Of a DNA stretch of 64,000 nucleotides, positions 34,507 to 41,932 are shown one piece after another (the first letter of the stretch is position 1; every line of letters starts with the position of its first letter). The translations under genes were made by a program, and so were the position numbers. Below the pieces are notes generated by a model. That model searched no databases. It was not told the origin of the DNA and saw only the letters and a list, made by a program, of their open reading frames with translations. The DNA is from JAAZBV01 sp964499695 (GTDB lineage: Bacteria > Desulfobacterota > DSM-4660 > Desulfatiglandales > HGW-15), in NCBI GenBank assembly GCA_964499695.1, contig CAZCMD010000001.1, positions 1 through 64,000 of the forward strand, given 5' to 3'.

Positions 34507-36012
34507 TCAGACAGCAATACTGATCTGCTCCGGAATGGTATTTTCTGTGAATATCCTGAGTGATACCTCTACAACCTCAGGGTCAAATTGTGTGCCTTTA
34601 TTTCTTATAAGCTCTTCAATACATTTATCAATTGGAATCGCCTTCCTGTATGCCCTGTCGGAACTCATTGCATCAAAACTGTCTGCAACAATGAGAATCC
34701 TTGATAAAAAGGGAATCTCTTCTGCTGTAAGGCCATCAGGATAACCTTTGCCATCCCATCTTTCATGATGATTTCTTATTATTGCGAGTTCATCTTTATC
34801 CAGCATAAGTGGAGTAACAATGTTTACCCCTATTAAAGGATGTGTCTTTATCTTGTCATATTCCAGTTCTGTAAGCCTTGTCTTCTTGTTCAGGATACTG
34901 TCATCTATACCAATCTTACCGATATCATGTAGAGGTGCGCACGTCCTTAGCCTGTGCAGATCGTCATCAGAGCAGCCCATTACCTTTGCTATCTCTAATG
35001 CATATTTTGTTACCCGTGAAGAATGCTGACGGGTATATTTATCTTTTGCCTCAATAGCCCCTACCAGGGACATCATTGATGCCATAAGGTTTTGCATAAG
35101 GTTGTCATACAGGGCCATGTTTTCTATATTCAGGGCTGTTCTTTCGGCCATAAACCTGAGTATGAACTGATCATCAGTATCAAATCCGGTATCACCTGCC
35201 TTTTCTCCAAGTAAAAGCAGCCCAAAGGGTTCATTCCTGATATTAAATGGAATTGATAGATAATTGCCATTGTGATCTGTATCGAGGGTAATATTAAAAC
35301 ATCTTTCAAACAGGCGTTTATTGATCTTCTCCTCTGCCTTTTCGTGACCTGTTGAGATACGGGTTCCAGGGTCAGCATTATCAAGGCCTTTTTGTGAAAG
35401 GAGGATATAATTGCTTGCTTTATCATTATCCCTGATAAGAAAACATGCCTTTTTTGCCTGGCATATCTCTATACTTTTATTGAGGATAAACCTGTGCAGA
35501 TCTTCTGTTCTGTTAATCCTTGAAAGAGAATCAACAATGTCATACATGAGTGTCTGGGACCTGATTCTTTTCTGGAGTTCAACATTGAGCTTTTCCACCT
35601 CCTGCTTTTGTTCCAGCTCCTGGTTTAGCCTCCAGTTGTTTTCCATCAGGGTTTTAAGGCGACTGATCCTTTCAAGGATGATTTTTATATCCTGAAGACG
35701 AAAGGGTTTTACCAGAAAATCCGATGCCCCGCTGCGCATTGCATCGATAACAGTCTCCATTGTAGGATAACCGGTCATAATTATTACATTTGTCAGTTGA
35801 TGATTTTCATGTATGCGCTTGAGCGTTTCAAGGCCGCCAATGCCTGGCATCATGAGATCCATGAAGATATAGTCAAAGGATTCGCGGTCGATCTCAGCAA
35901 GGGCCTTTTCGCCGCTGTCCAGGATGGTGATATTCTTGAAATTGAGATGTTCAAAGAACATGCCCAGTGTCTCACCGACCATCGGATCATCATCGACAAT
36001 CATTACACGCAT
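34507..36012 (-). CDS. Response regulator with GAF-like and HD-GYP domains (RpfG type)
   Basis: A 501-residue protein: receiver domain 1-120 with phospho-Asp D52 (FMDLMMPGIGG), a coiled-coil, a GAF-like sensor (about 150-300) and a C-terminal HD-GYP c-di-GMP phosphodiesterase. The metal/active motifs LHDIGKIGI and HHERWDGKGYPDGL are complete, so it should cut c-di-GMP. The frame continues upstream to GTG 36069, overlapping the preceding gene, but the receiver fold begins at the ATG at 36012. It follows the REC-SHOCT gene and flaG1 in what appears to be one sigma28-driven unit. Confidence 0.88.
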   Translation of the reverse strand: MRVMIVDDDPMVGETLGMFFEHLNFKNITILDSGEKALAEIDRESFDYIFMDLMMPGIGGLETLKRIHENHQLTNVIIMTGYPTMETVIDAMRSGASDFLVKPFRLQDIKIILERISRLKTLMENNWRLNQELEQKQEVEKLNVELQKRIRSQTLMYDIVDSLSRINRTEDLHRFILNKSIEICQAKKACFLIRDNDKASNYILLSQKGLDNADPGTRISTGHEKAEEKINKRLFERCFNITLDTDHNGNYLSIPFNIRNEPFGLLLLGEKAGDTGFDTDDQFILRFMAERTALNIENMALYDNLMQNLMASMMSLVGAIEAKDKYTRQHSSRVTKYALEIAKVMGCSDDDLHRLRTCAPLHDIGKIGIDDSILNKKTRLTELEYDKIKTHPLIGVNIVTPLMLDKDELAIIRNHHERWDGKGYPDGLTAEEIPFLSRILIVADSFDAMSSDRAYRKAIPIDKCIEELIRNKGTQFDPEVVEVSLRIFTENTIPEQISIAV

Positions 36013-36032
36013 GGTATTAAAATCCTGATCTA

Positions 36033-36695
36033 TTATTGCCCTATGTTGCTGAACAGTTTCGACTTGCACAATTCAAATTCCTTTCCTGTCAATAGCCCTC
36101 TTTCTTTAAGGTCTGAAATCCGTTCAAGATTGTCCAGTATCGAGGTCTTCACATTAGACACTGTACTTGAATAGTAAAAGGGCAGCATACTGCCGGCAAT
36201 TACCGGTCTATCATCCTCATTAGTATTCTCTTCGGGCTTGTAGCTGTTTATCTCAAGCAGTTTTTTCATCATATTCAACTGTTCATAGGCATTTTTCAGA
36301 TCATCTATGAGTTTTCTGTTTTCCCGTATAAGCCTTATCTTTTCACGGGCATTATTTACAATAATCCTTATCTCTTCCAGCTTGAATGGCTTTGTAATAT
36401 AGTCATATGCACCTTCCCTGATTGCCTGAACAGCGGTTTCAAGGGAGGCAAAACCGGTTATAAGTACGACAAGACAGTCAGGGTCGATCTTTCTGGTTTC
36501 AGTCAGGACCTCCAGTCCATTAGCGCCCGGCATCATAAGGTCTGTAATTATGAGATCAAATTTCTCATTTTTACATAAATCTATTGCCTTTTTGCCATCA
36601 TTACAAACAGTTACGTCATTTTCCTGGTCAAAAACAGTTTTCAGGGCAGATAGAAGTGTCCTGTCATCATCAACAATTAACAGTTTTAGTTTCAT
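36033..36695 (-). CDS. Response regulator with C-terminal SHOCT-like segment
   Basis: A 220-residue protein. Residues 1-120 are a receiver domain with VDDD, phospho-Asp D52 (ITDLMMPGANG), Thr in LITGFAS and Lys in YITKPF. A coiled coil follows (ENRKLIDDLKNAYEQLNMMKK), then a Pro/Ser linker, and the last 35 residues (LERISDLKERGLLTGKEFELCK) match the short C-terminal SHOCT motif often used for oligomerisation. There is no DNA-binding or enzyme domain. It lies 39 bases after flaG1 and just before the HD-GYP regulator, which it probably partners. Confidence 0.8.
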   Translation of the reverse strand: MKLKLLIVDDDRTLLSALKTVFDQENDVTVCNDGKKAIDLCKNEKFDLIITDLMMPGANGLEVLTETRKIDPDCLVVLITGFASLETAVQAIREGAYDYITKPFKLEEIRIIVNNAREKIRLIRENRKLIDDLKNAYEQLNMMKKLLEINSYKPEENTNEDDRPVIAGSMLPFYYSSTVSNVKTSILDNLERISDLKERGLLTGKEFELCKSKLFSNIGQ

Positions 36696-36734
36696 CCTTT
36701 TTCTCTAATACGGAGGTTATGATAATTTAATTCT

Positions 36735-37115
36735 CTATACCTTCTCATCAAACAAAATGCCTGTCATCTCTTCAATCCTTGCGGCAAGATCAAGCATTTC
36801 TTCAGGGGGAATTTCTCTTATAACCTTTCCGCTCTCTTTTGATATAACCTTTACCATTATTCTTCCGGTCTTTTCATCTACCTTGATTTTCAGGTCCCTC
36901 TGAATTGACTGAACGTAACTGTCCATGGTTTCTGCAATGCGGCCTATCTTGTCACTCAGAGATTCCTTAAACTGCTGGAAACCCTGTGCCTCCTTTTTGC
37001 TGTTATTATCAGTACTTATAAGACTGCTCTTAATATTTGAAGAGGAGGAGACAGGTGTTATTGCATCAATCTGTCTTTTTGCAAAGTCTCTGGTGATATT
37101 TTGTATAGCTTCCAT
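36735..37115 (-). CDS. flaG: FlaG protein, copy 1
   Basis: A 126-residue FlaG-family protein. The conserved C-terminal half (RDLKIKVDEKTGRIMVKVI, then GKVIREIPPEEMLDLAARIEE) is intact; the N-terminal 45 residues are polar and variable. FlaG affects filament length and swimming in several bacteria, by an unclear mechanism. A sigma28 box precedes it (37179-37206). It shares about half its residues with the second copy at 37332-37715, and both end with ILFDEKV/VLFDQKV, so the pair is a duplication. Confidence 0.88.
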   Translation of the reverse strand: MEAIQNITRDFAKRQIDAITPVSSSSNIKSSLISTDNNSKKEAQGFQQFKESLSDKIGRIAETMDSYVQSIQRDLKIKVDEKTGRIMVKVISKESGKVIREIPPEEMLDLAARIEEMTGILFDEKV

Positions 37116-37178
37116 TCAGGGTCCTTCCTGCTTTACATAAAAGGCGTATAAATTCCATATATACCCTATCTGTATTTT

Positions 37179-37206
37179 TTATCGGCATTAATCCCTTAAG
37201 GCTTTA
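37179..37206 (-). promoter_or_regulatory. Sigma28 (FliA) promoter for flaG1 and two response regulators
   Basis: On the minus strand TAAAG (37206-37202), 15 bases, then GCCGATAA (37186-37179): a complete match to the FliA consensus TAAAG-N15-GCCGATAA. Transcript start near 37172, 57 bases before flaG1. Confidence 0.85.
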
Positions 37207-37254
37207 ATGATATCCTGATTTTTTTGATTCTAAAGGGTTTGGCCGATAAATAGA

Positions 37255-37295
37255 AAAACAGGAAAATCCATTTAAAAATAAGAAATTCCTGTTTT
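37255..37295 (-). terminator. Terminator after flaG copy 2
   Basis: AAAACAGGAA (37255-37264) and TTCCTGTTTT (37286-37295) are exact complements, forming a ten-base stem with a 21-base AT-rich loop; on the minus strand the stem ends in a run of T. It lies 37 bases past the flaG2 stop and upstream of the sigma28 promoter for flaG1, which separates the two units. Confidence 0.65.
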
Positions 37296-37331
37296 AAGTT
37301 ATTCAGGTTGATATTTTATCAGGTATTCTAA

Positions 37332-37715
37332 TTAAACCTTTTGATCAAAGAGCACACCGGAGATCTCTTCCATCCTTGCCGCAAGCGCAAGCATTTCTTC
37401 TGAAGGAATTTCTCTTATGACCTTTCCGGTCTCTTCGGAAATGACCTTGACTAAAATATCTCCTGTATCGCTGTTGACCTGGATCTTGATGTCCTTTTGT
37501 ATTGACCGTACATAATTGTCCATCAGTTCGGTAATACGGGCAATCTTCTCATCAGTGGCTCTTTTTACTTCTTTCGATCGTTTTCCTGTATTTACTGCAT
37601 GGAAATTGATCTCGCTGGCACCGGAATTGAGCGGATCAGAGGTTGTCATATGAGACGGTGCAGACAATCCCTGGTCAATTGGATGATCAACCGGTTTTAT
37701 TGCTGAAAATGCCAT
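37332..37715 (-). CDS. flaG: FlaG protein, copy 2
   Basis: A 127-residue paralogue of the flaG at 36735. The C-terminal half (IQKDIKIQVNSDTGDILVKV, then GKVIREIPSEEMLALAARMEE) is nearly the same as in copy 1, while the N-terminus differs. The frame opens at 37730, but GGAGG (37724-37728) precedes the ATG at 37715. It follows fliS by 73 bases, and is probably the end of the fliD-fliS-flaG unit driven by sigma54. Confidence 0.86.
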   Translation of the reverse strand: MAFSAIKPVDHPIDQGLSAPSHMTTSDPLNSGASEINFHAVNTGKRSKEVKRATDEKIARITELMDNYVRSIQKDIKIQVNSDTGDILVKVISEETGKVIREIPSEEMLALAARMEEISGVLFDQKV

Positions 37716-37788
37716 TTTATTTACCTCCATGTACTTCCCACGACATACCTGTCATGGATTCACTAGCCTTTATACCCTAATAGCAACG

Positions 37789-38232
37789 TCATGCTGCTAC
37801 CTGATGTGAAAGCCTTCTTATTTCCTGGGGAATAGCTGCATTTACAGGGGCAGGTTCTTCCTGTTCCGGCCGTATTCCTTCCCAGCCGCTTTTTAGTTCA
37901 CTCAGTATATTTATACATTCGTCAAAAATAGAAAGGTTCTTTTGAATATCAGCGAGGAGGACTCTACTGGTTAGATATGTATACAATGAATCCAGGCTTG
38001 CCGCTATCTTTCCACCCTTATCCATATTAAGATTTGCCTGTAATTCACTTATTATAGCCAGGGTCCTCTTTATTTTTTCAGACTTCTTTATGAAATCTTT
38101 ATCTTTTAGATGATCTTTTGATTGTTCAAGGCATAAAATCGCTTTTTCATAACACATTATAACAAGTTCAAGTTTGCTTGCTGTTTCAATCGATGATCTT
38201 CTGTACTGCTTAAAAGCCTTTCCGTAATCCAT
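37789..38232 (-). CDS. fliS: Flagellin export chaperone FliS
   Basis: A 147-residue FliS that binds the flagellin C-terminus and stops early assembly. The helical body MDYGKAFKQYRRSSIETASKLELVIMCYEKAI with the tyrosine-rich start and the LDSLYTYLTSRVLLADIQKN helix is typical. The last 25 residues (Pro/Glu-rich) are a variable tail. It lies 80 bases after fliD. Confidence 0.92.
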   Translation of the reverse strand: MDYGKAFKQYRRSSIETASKLELVIMCYEKAILCLEQSKDHLKDKDFIKKSEKIKRTLAIISELQANLNMDKGGKIAASLDSLYTYLTSRVLLADIQKNLSIFDECINILSELKSGWEGIRPEQEEPAPVNAAIPQEIRRLSHQVAA

Positions 38233-38312
38233 TCAATCCCCCATTAGAATAATAAATAAGTTAAAAGTTAATATTCATCCCTGAGTAATATCCCATATTA
38301 GATTGAGATATA

Positions 38313-40604
38313 CTAAGACAGTGTGCTTAACTGGCTCGAAAGCCACTGGCCCTCCGATTGCAGCTTTGAAAGAGCCAACTCCATTGCCACAAACCGGGCA
38401 ATCATCGCTTCCTGTTTTCTGCTCAGCCGCGCGTTAACATTGTCAATGAGCTCTTCCTTGTTGTCGATCTGGTCAGATAGTGAATCAATCTTGTTTGCCA
38501 CATATCCGTCAATTGAATCGGTTATATTAAATAGCGCCCTGTCAAAAAGCTCGGCAACACCTACTGTGAATTTGATATTTCCCACATTCCCTGTGGTTGA
38601 GCCTGTATATTTAATAGTAAGTCCCGCAATATTGGCTGCATCTTTATCTCCGGTAAGCCTTTGTCCACTGCCTCTGGCAGCCTCTCCGTTTATGGTGCCT
38701 GCAACATCCTGTCCATTATTTACCGTTACAGGTGAACCTGCCCAGAGTGATGAATTTATTGTAAAACTGTTACCACTGCCATAATCATCACTGCTTAAAA
38801 TCAGGTGACCGGCGCCATCGTCCGATGCACCTACGCTTATGGCATATCTTCCTTCCTGGCCATCCCCATTACTGGTTAGGACTGTCCCGAAAACAGATGC
38901 CCCGGTGCTGTCAAATGCAAATGTAAGGTTACTTGCACCCTCTTCATTATCCGTTAAAACAAGACGGCCATTTACGTCAATGGAAGCGGATATATCATTA
39001 CCAAAGGCAGACTCTATTTCAGTGAGAAGTCCCTGGATGGTGTCTGTGGAGGCACTCTCTATGGTGTATGATCCTGAAATAGCGGACCCATCCCGTGCAG
39101 TACCTGTAAAACTGATTGCATTTCCATCAGAGAGAGTTGCCCCATCTATTGCAGCCCATGTTGTGGAAGATGTAACAGCAGCACCGCCCGCTTGTACAGC
39201 ATTATTCCCGACCAGTTTTTCAGTATAGACTGTTTCCAGTTCACTGTTTATAGCTGTAGTAATATCCGGTATAGTCATATCTGAGGTAAGATTGATCACT
39301 GCTGTTTGATCTCCCTGCGATATGGTCAGGGTTTGATCACTCCCTAAAGTTCCGGAAATAGCTGAACTGGGGTCGGAAATACTTTTAGTAGCGGCCTGTG
39401 TTATATTTACAGCATAGTTACCGGCTTTTGTGTCATTTGTGCTGTATGCATATTCTATAGAACCGGAGGTTGAGGAGCCGTTAGCACTGAAAAGTTTTTG
39501 TATGTCACTGAAATTTGATTCCAGATATTCCCCAAGCTCTTCACTGTCAATACTCAGTTGATTATTTGAGTCCAGATGTATGCCGGCAAGTCCCATAATT
39601 GAAAATTTTGAAGACACTCCCCATACAGGATCAACGAGCAGAGATGCGAGGTCTGATTTTATAGATGAAAGTGTTCCGTCACCAAAGAGTACCGCCTGCG
39701 AATCTTTATCACTTTCATTATAGGTCTGCTGTTTATTAATATAGGAAGATACCTCATTATATGCATCCACAAATGTCTGTAGCTTTTTTTCAATCCCACT
39801 TGTATCTCTATCTATATTTAGGGTGATGGTTGTAGATGTATCCTCACCTGTAAGTTTAAAAGTTACACCTGTTAACACATCGTCTATGATATTATCCTCG
39901 CTTGTTACCGCTATTCCGTCCAGTAAAAATGAGGCATCCTTGCCTTCAACTAACGTATTTACCGTACCTATTGAGTCTGTCCACCCCATAGCCTGTAGAA
40001 TATCTGTGGCTGACCCGTTTTCAAGGCTTATCCCTTCTGCACCTGTATCGTCGCTTGTAAGGTTAAGGCGGTAGTCTGTATCACTGTATCGTATCAGGCT
40101 GGCTGTAACACCTGCACCTGCGTTGTTAATTTTATTTCTTAAATCATCAAGACCATCAGTCGCTGATACAGTTATGGTTTTGCCGTTTATAATTATATTG
40201 CCGTTGAATTCCGACCCAAGGTCATTTGTACCGCTTGTAAATGAAGCAGAACCAATTTTATGAGCTGTGGCTATATTATTAATGGTAATAGTATATGATC
40301 CTTTAACTGCAGAAGAGTCAGTTGATACACTTAGAAGATCTTCTGCATCAATATCTGCGTTGTCTGAGGTCATGGAAGAGGAAAAGGTGTTAAAATTATC
40401 GGGTTTAGAAAGTGCAGCAGCAGCAGTTTTTAGAGAAAGAAGCTGGGTATTAAAAGAGCGCCATTCCGTAAGCTGGGTCTCATACTGGGTCTTCTGCTTT
40501 TCTAACATATTCACTGGCCTCTTTTCAATGGCCATCAATTGATCAACCATTGTTCTCCAGTCAAAACCGCTTGAAAGACCACTTATCTGATTTGTACTTG
40601 CCAT
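38313..40604 (-). CDS. fliD: Flagellar filament cap protein FliD, enlarged
   Basis: FliD caps the growing filament and folds flagellin. N-terminal (SGLSSGFDWRTMVDQLMAIE) and C-terminal coiled-coil parts are standard, but at 763 residues it is much longer than the usual 450-500. The excess lies in the middle (about 375-700): repeats of a beta-rich Flagellin-IN-like unit (NYAVNITQAATKSISD, RYAISVGASDDGAGHL) that resemble the one at 115-200 (SYTITINNIATAHKIG). These should make a larger cap face, perhaps an adhesive one. AAGGAG precedes the ATG; a sigma54 box lies at 40715-40731. Confidence 0.93.
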   Translation of the reverse strand: MASTNQISGLSSGFDWRTMVDQLMAIEKRPVNMLEKQKTQYETQLTEWRSFNTQLLSLKTAAAALSKPDNFNTFSSSMTSDNADIDAEDLLSVSTDSSAVKGSYTITINNIATAHKIGSASFTSGTNDLGSEFNGNIIINGKTITVSATDGLDDLRNKINNAGAGVTASLIRYSDTDYRLNLTSDDTGAEGISLENGSATDILQAMGWTDSIGTVNTLVEGKDASFLLDGIAVTSEDNIIDDVLTGVTFKLTGEDTSTTITLNIDRDTSGIEKKLQTFVDAYNEVSSYINKQQTYNESDKDSQAVLFGDGTLSSIKSDLASLLVDPVWGVSSKFSIMGLAGIHLDSNNQLSIDSEELGEYLESNFSDIQKLFSANGSSTSGSIEYAYSTNDTKAGNYAVNITQAATKSISDPSSAISGTLGSDQTLTISQGDQTAVINLTSDMTIPDITTAINSELETVYTEKLVGNNAVQAGGAAVTSSTTWAAIDGATLSDGNAISFTGTARDGSAISGSYTIESASTDTIQGLLTEIESAFGNDISASIDVNGRLVLTDNEEGASNLTFAFDSTGASVFGTVLTSNGDGQEGRYAISVGASDDGAGHLILSSDDYGSGNSFTINSSLWAGSPVTVNNGQDVAGTINGEAARGSGQRLTGDKDAANIAGLTIKYTGSTTGNVGNIKFTVGVAELFDRALFNITDSIDGYVANKIDSLSDQIDNKEELIDNVNARLSRKQEAMIARFVAMELALSKLQSEGQWLSSQLSTLS

Positions 40605-40714
40605 GATCCACTCCTTACAAGGTGTATCGTTAAAGGAAAATCTTTCCTTATGCTGTTCATTTAATCGGAAAAAAATACCAGAAACTTAAATAAAACTATC
40701 GTGATATTAGAGAT

Positions 40715-40731
40715 TTGCAAGATATTTGCCA
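40715..40731 (-). promoter_or_regulatory. Sigma54 promoter for fliD-fliS-flaG2
   Basis: The minus strand reads TGGCAAATATCTTGCAA, with GG (40730-40729) and GC (40718-40717) ten bases apart and a perfect TTGCA. Transcript start should be near 40705, 100 bases before fliD. Confidence 0.75.
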
Positions 40732-40776
40732 TTTTTAAGGTTTTAGGTGTGCGGTTTAAGGTCTAAGGTAAAAAAA

Positions 40777-40820
40777 ATAAAAAACCCCGCAACCGGGGAT
40801 CCGGAAGCGGGGTTTTTTAT
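40777..40820 (-). terminator. fliC: Rho-independent terminator of fliC
   Basis: ATAAAAAACCCCGC (40777-40790) pairs with GCGGGGTTTTTTAT (40807-40820) across a CCGG-GGAT-CCGG inner hairpin. The stem is 14 bases and each strand ends in a T run, so it can stop transcripts from either side; the obvious client is the flagellin gene. Confidence 0.9.
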
Positions 40821-40828
40821 TTTTCTCT

Positions 40829-40859
40829 TTGAGCTTTCAGCCTTCAGCTTACAGCTCTA
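40829..40859. repeat. AGCTTTCAGCC-type intergenic repeat, copy 2
   Basis: AGCTTTCAGCCTTCAGCTTA (40831-40850) repeats the sequence at 11391-11410 with one change. It lies between the terminator and the flagellin stop codon, so the fliC transcript carries it. Confidence 0.6.
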
Positions 40860-40864
40860 AAATG

Positions 40865-41623
40865 CTAGCCGAACAGAGAGAGTACACCCTGTGAAGACAT
40901 ATTAGCCTGGGCAAGCATTGCAGTACCTGCCTGCAGTAGTATCTGGCTCTTTGTAAAGCTTGACATCTCAGCCGCCATATCAACATCCCTGATTACAGAT
41001 TCAGCCGCAGTCTTGTTTTCAATGGTTGTTGCAAGGTTAGCTGCTGCATAAGAAAGCCTGTTCTGTGCAGCGCCGAGGCTGGCACGGGAATCACTTAATG
41101 TACCAGCAGCGGCTGTAACTAGCTCAATATCAGCGGCACCCAAACTTGTTGCACTAAGACCATCAAGACCCAAATCGGCTGAACTTACGGCGGACGCAGT
41201 ATAACTTATCTGGCTAAAGGTTGTAGCATCTGCACCAACCTGAATGGTTCCGCTAAGTGATATACTATTCCCGATTCTGTCTATTTCAGAGAGAAGCTCC
41301 TGTGCTTCATCAGCGGCAGTACTACCACCCTGTGTGGCAAGTTCGCCAAGCCTGCTAAGGATATTTGCTATCTGGTCATAGGCACCTTCAGCTACCTGAA
41401 TACCGGCATTTGCCTGTTCAACGTTTCTTGCTGCCTGGGTCAGAGAGGCGATTTCAACCCTTGCTGCTGTAGAAATTGCCAGACCTGTTGCATCATCAGA
41501 TGCTTTATTGATTCTGTAACCAGATGACAGCCTTTCCAGTGATTTAGCCATCATATTGCTGGAAATGGTTAAATTTTTGTGTGCGTTCAATGCCTCGATG
41601 TTGTGTTGTATTCTTAATCCCAT
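40865..41623 (-). CDS. fliC: Flagellin FliC, short type
   Basis: The filament subunit, 252 residues. The N-terminal D0/D1 part (GLRIQHNIEALNAHKNL, LERLSSGYRINKASDDATG) and C-terminal D1/D0 part (RDVDMAAEMSSFTKSQILLQ to SQGVLSLFG) are intact. The middle is only a short Ser/Thr/Ala-rich beta-hairpin (SGTIQVGADATTFSQISYTA), with no D2/D3 domains. That region is rich in Ser/Thr, a possible O-glycosylation site, which suits the glycan genes just upstream. GGAGG precedes the ATG, and a sigma28 promoter lies at 41770-41797. Only one flagellin gene is in the window. Confidence 0.96.
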   Translation of the reverse strand: MGLRIQHNIEALNAHKNLTISSNMMAKSLERLSSGYRINKASDDATGLAISTAARVEIASLTQAARNVEQANAGIQVAEGAYDQIANILSRLGELATQGGSTAADEAQELLSEIDRIGNSISLSGTIQVGADATTFSQISYTASAVSSADLGLDGLSATSLGAADIELVTAAAGTLSDSRASLGAAQNRLSYAAANLATTIENKTAAESVIRDVDMAAEMSSFTKSQILLQAGTAMLAQANMSSQGVLSLFG

Positions 41624-41660
41624 AGTTTTAATCCTCCATGATTAAAAAAGTTTTTATTTT

Positions 41661-41677
41661 CGGTTATTAAATAACCG
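41661..41677 (-). promoter_or_regulatory. Hairpin in the fliC leader
   Basis: CGGTTAT-TAA-ATAACCG forms a perfect seven-base stem with a three-base loop, 38 bases before the flagellin ATG. It may stabilise or regulate the leader; there is no T run, so it is not a terminator. Confidence 0.45.
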
Positions 41678-41769
41678 GTGTAAATGTTGGCATCCTTGCC
41701 TTTGGGTTTTGTGGGATATTACAGTTTTTTTCACCTGCCTTTCATCCACTTACCCTGTGTTTGAAATTA

Positions 41770-41797
41770 TTATCGGGATAGGCTTGAATAAACTTTA
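41770..41797 (-). promoter_or_regulatory. Sigma28 (FliA) promoter for fliC
   Basis: Minus strand TAAAG (41797-41793), 15 bases, then CCCGATAA (41777-41770), one change from the consensus GCCGATAA. Transcript start near 41763, giving a leader of about 140 bases. Confidence 0.85.
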
Positions 41798-41932
41798 AAT
41801 ATTTTTTAGAGAGAGATGAAAAAAATGATAGGAGGGTAGGTCAGATTATTTGGAGTGATTTTTTTTTGTTAATGTTTTAATGCCCAATATAAGGCAAAGT
41901 GGAAAAAAATAAAATAAATTAATGGGTTATCG

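Larger units (their letters stand above)
41624..41932. other. fliC promoter and leader region, 309 bases
   Basis: Contains the sigma28 promoter (41770-41797), a 147-base leader with a small hairpin (41661-41677), and beyond 41800 only AT-rich sequence up to the end of the TPR glycosyltransferase. No gene is visible. Confidence 0.55.

Noticed and set aside
37231..37250. Plus-strand TAAAG followed by GCCGATAA
   Set aside because: The two parts lie only six bases apart instead of 15, so it cannot be a sigma28 promoter; the true one is on the other strand at 37179-37206.
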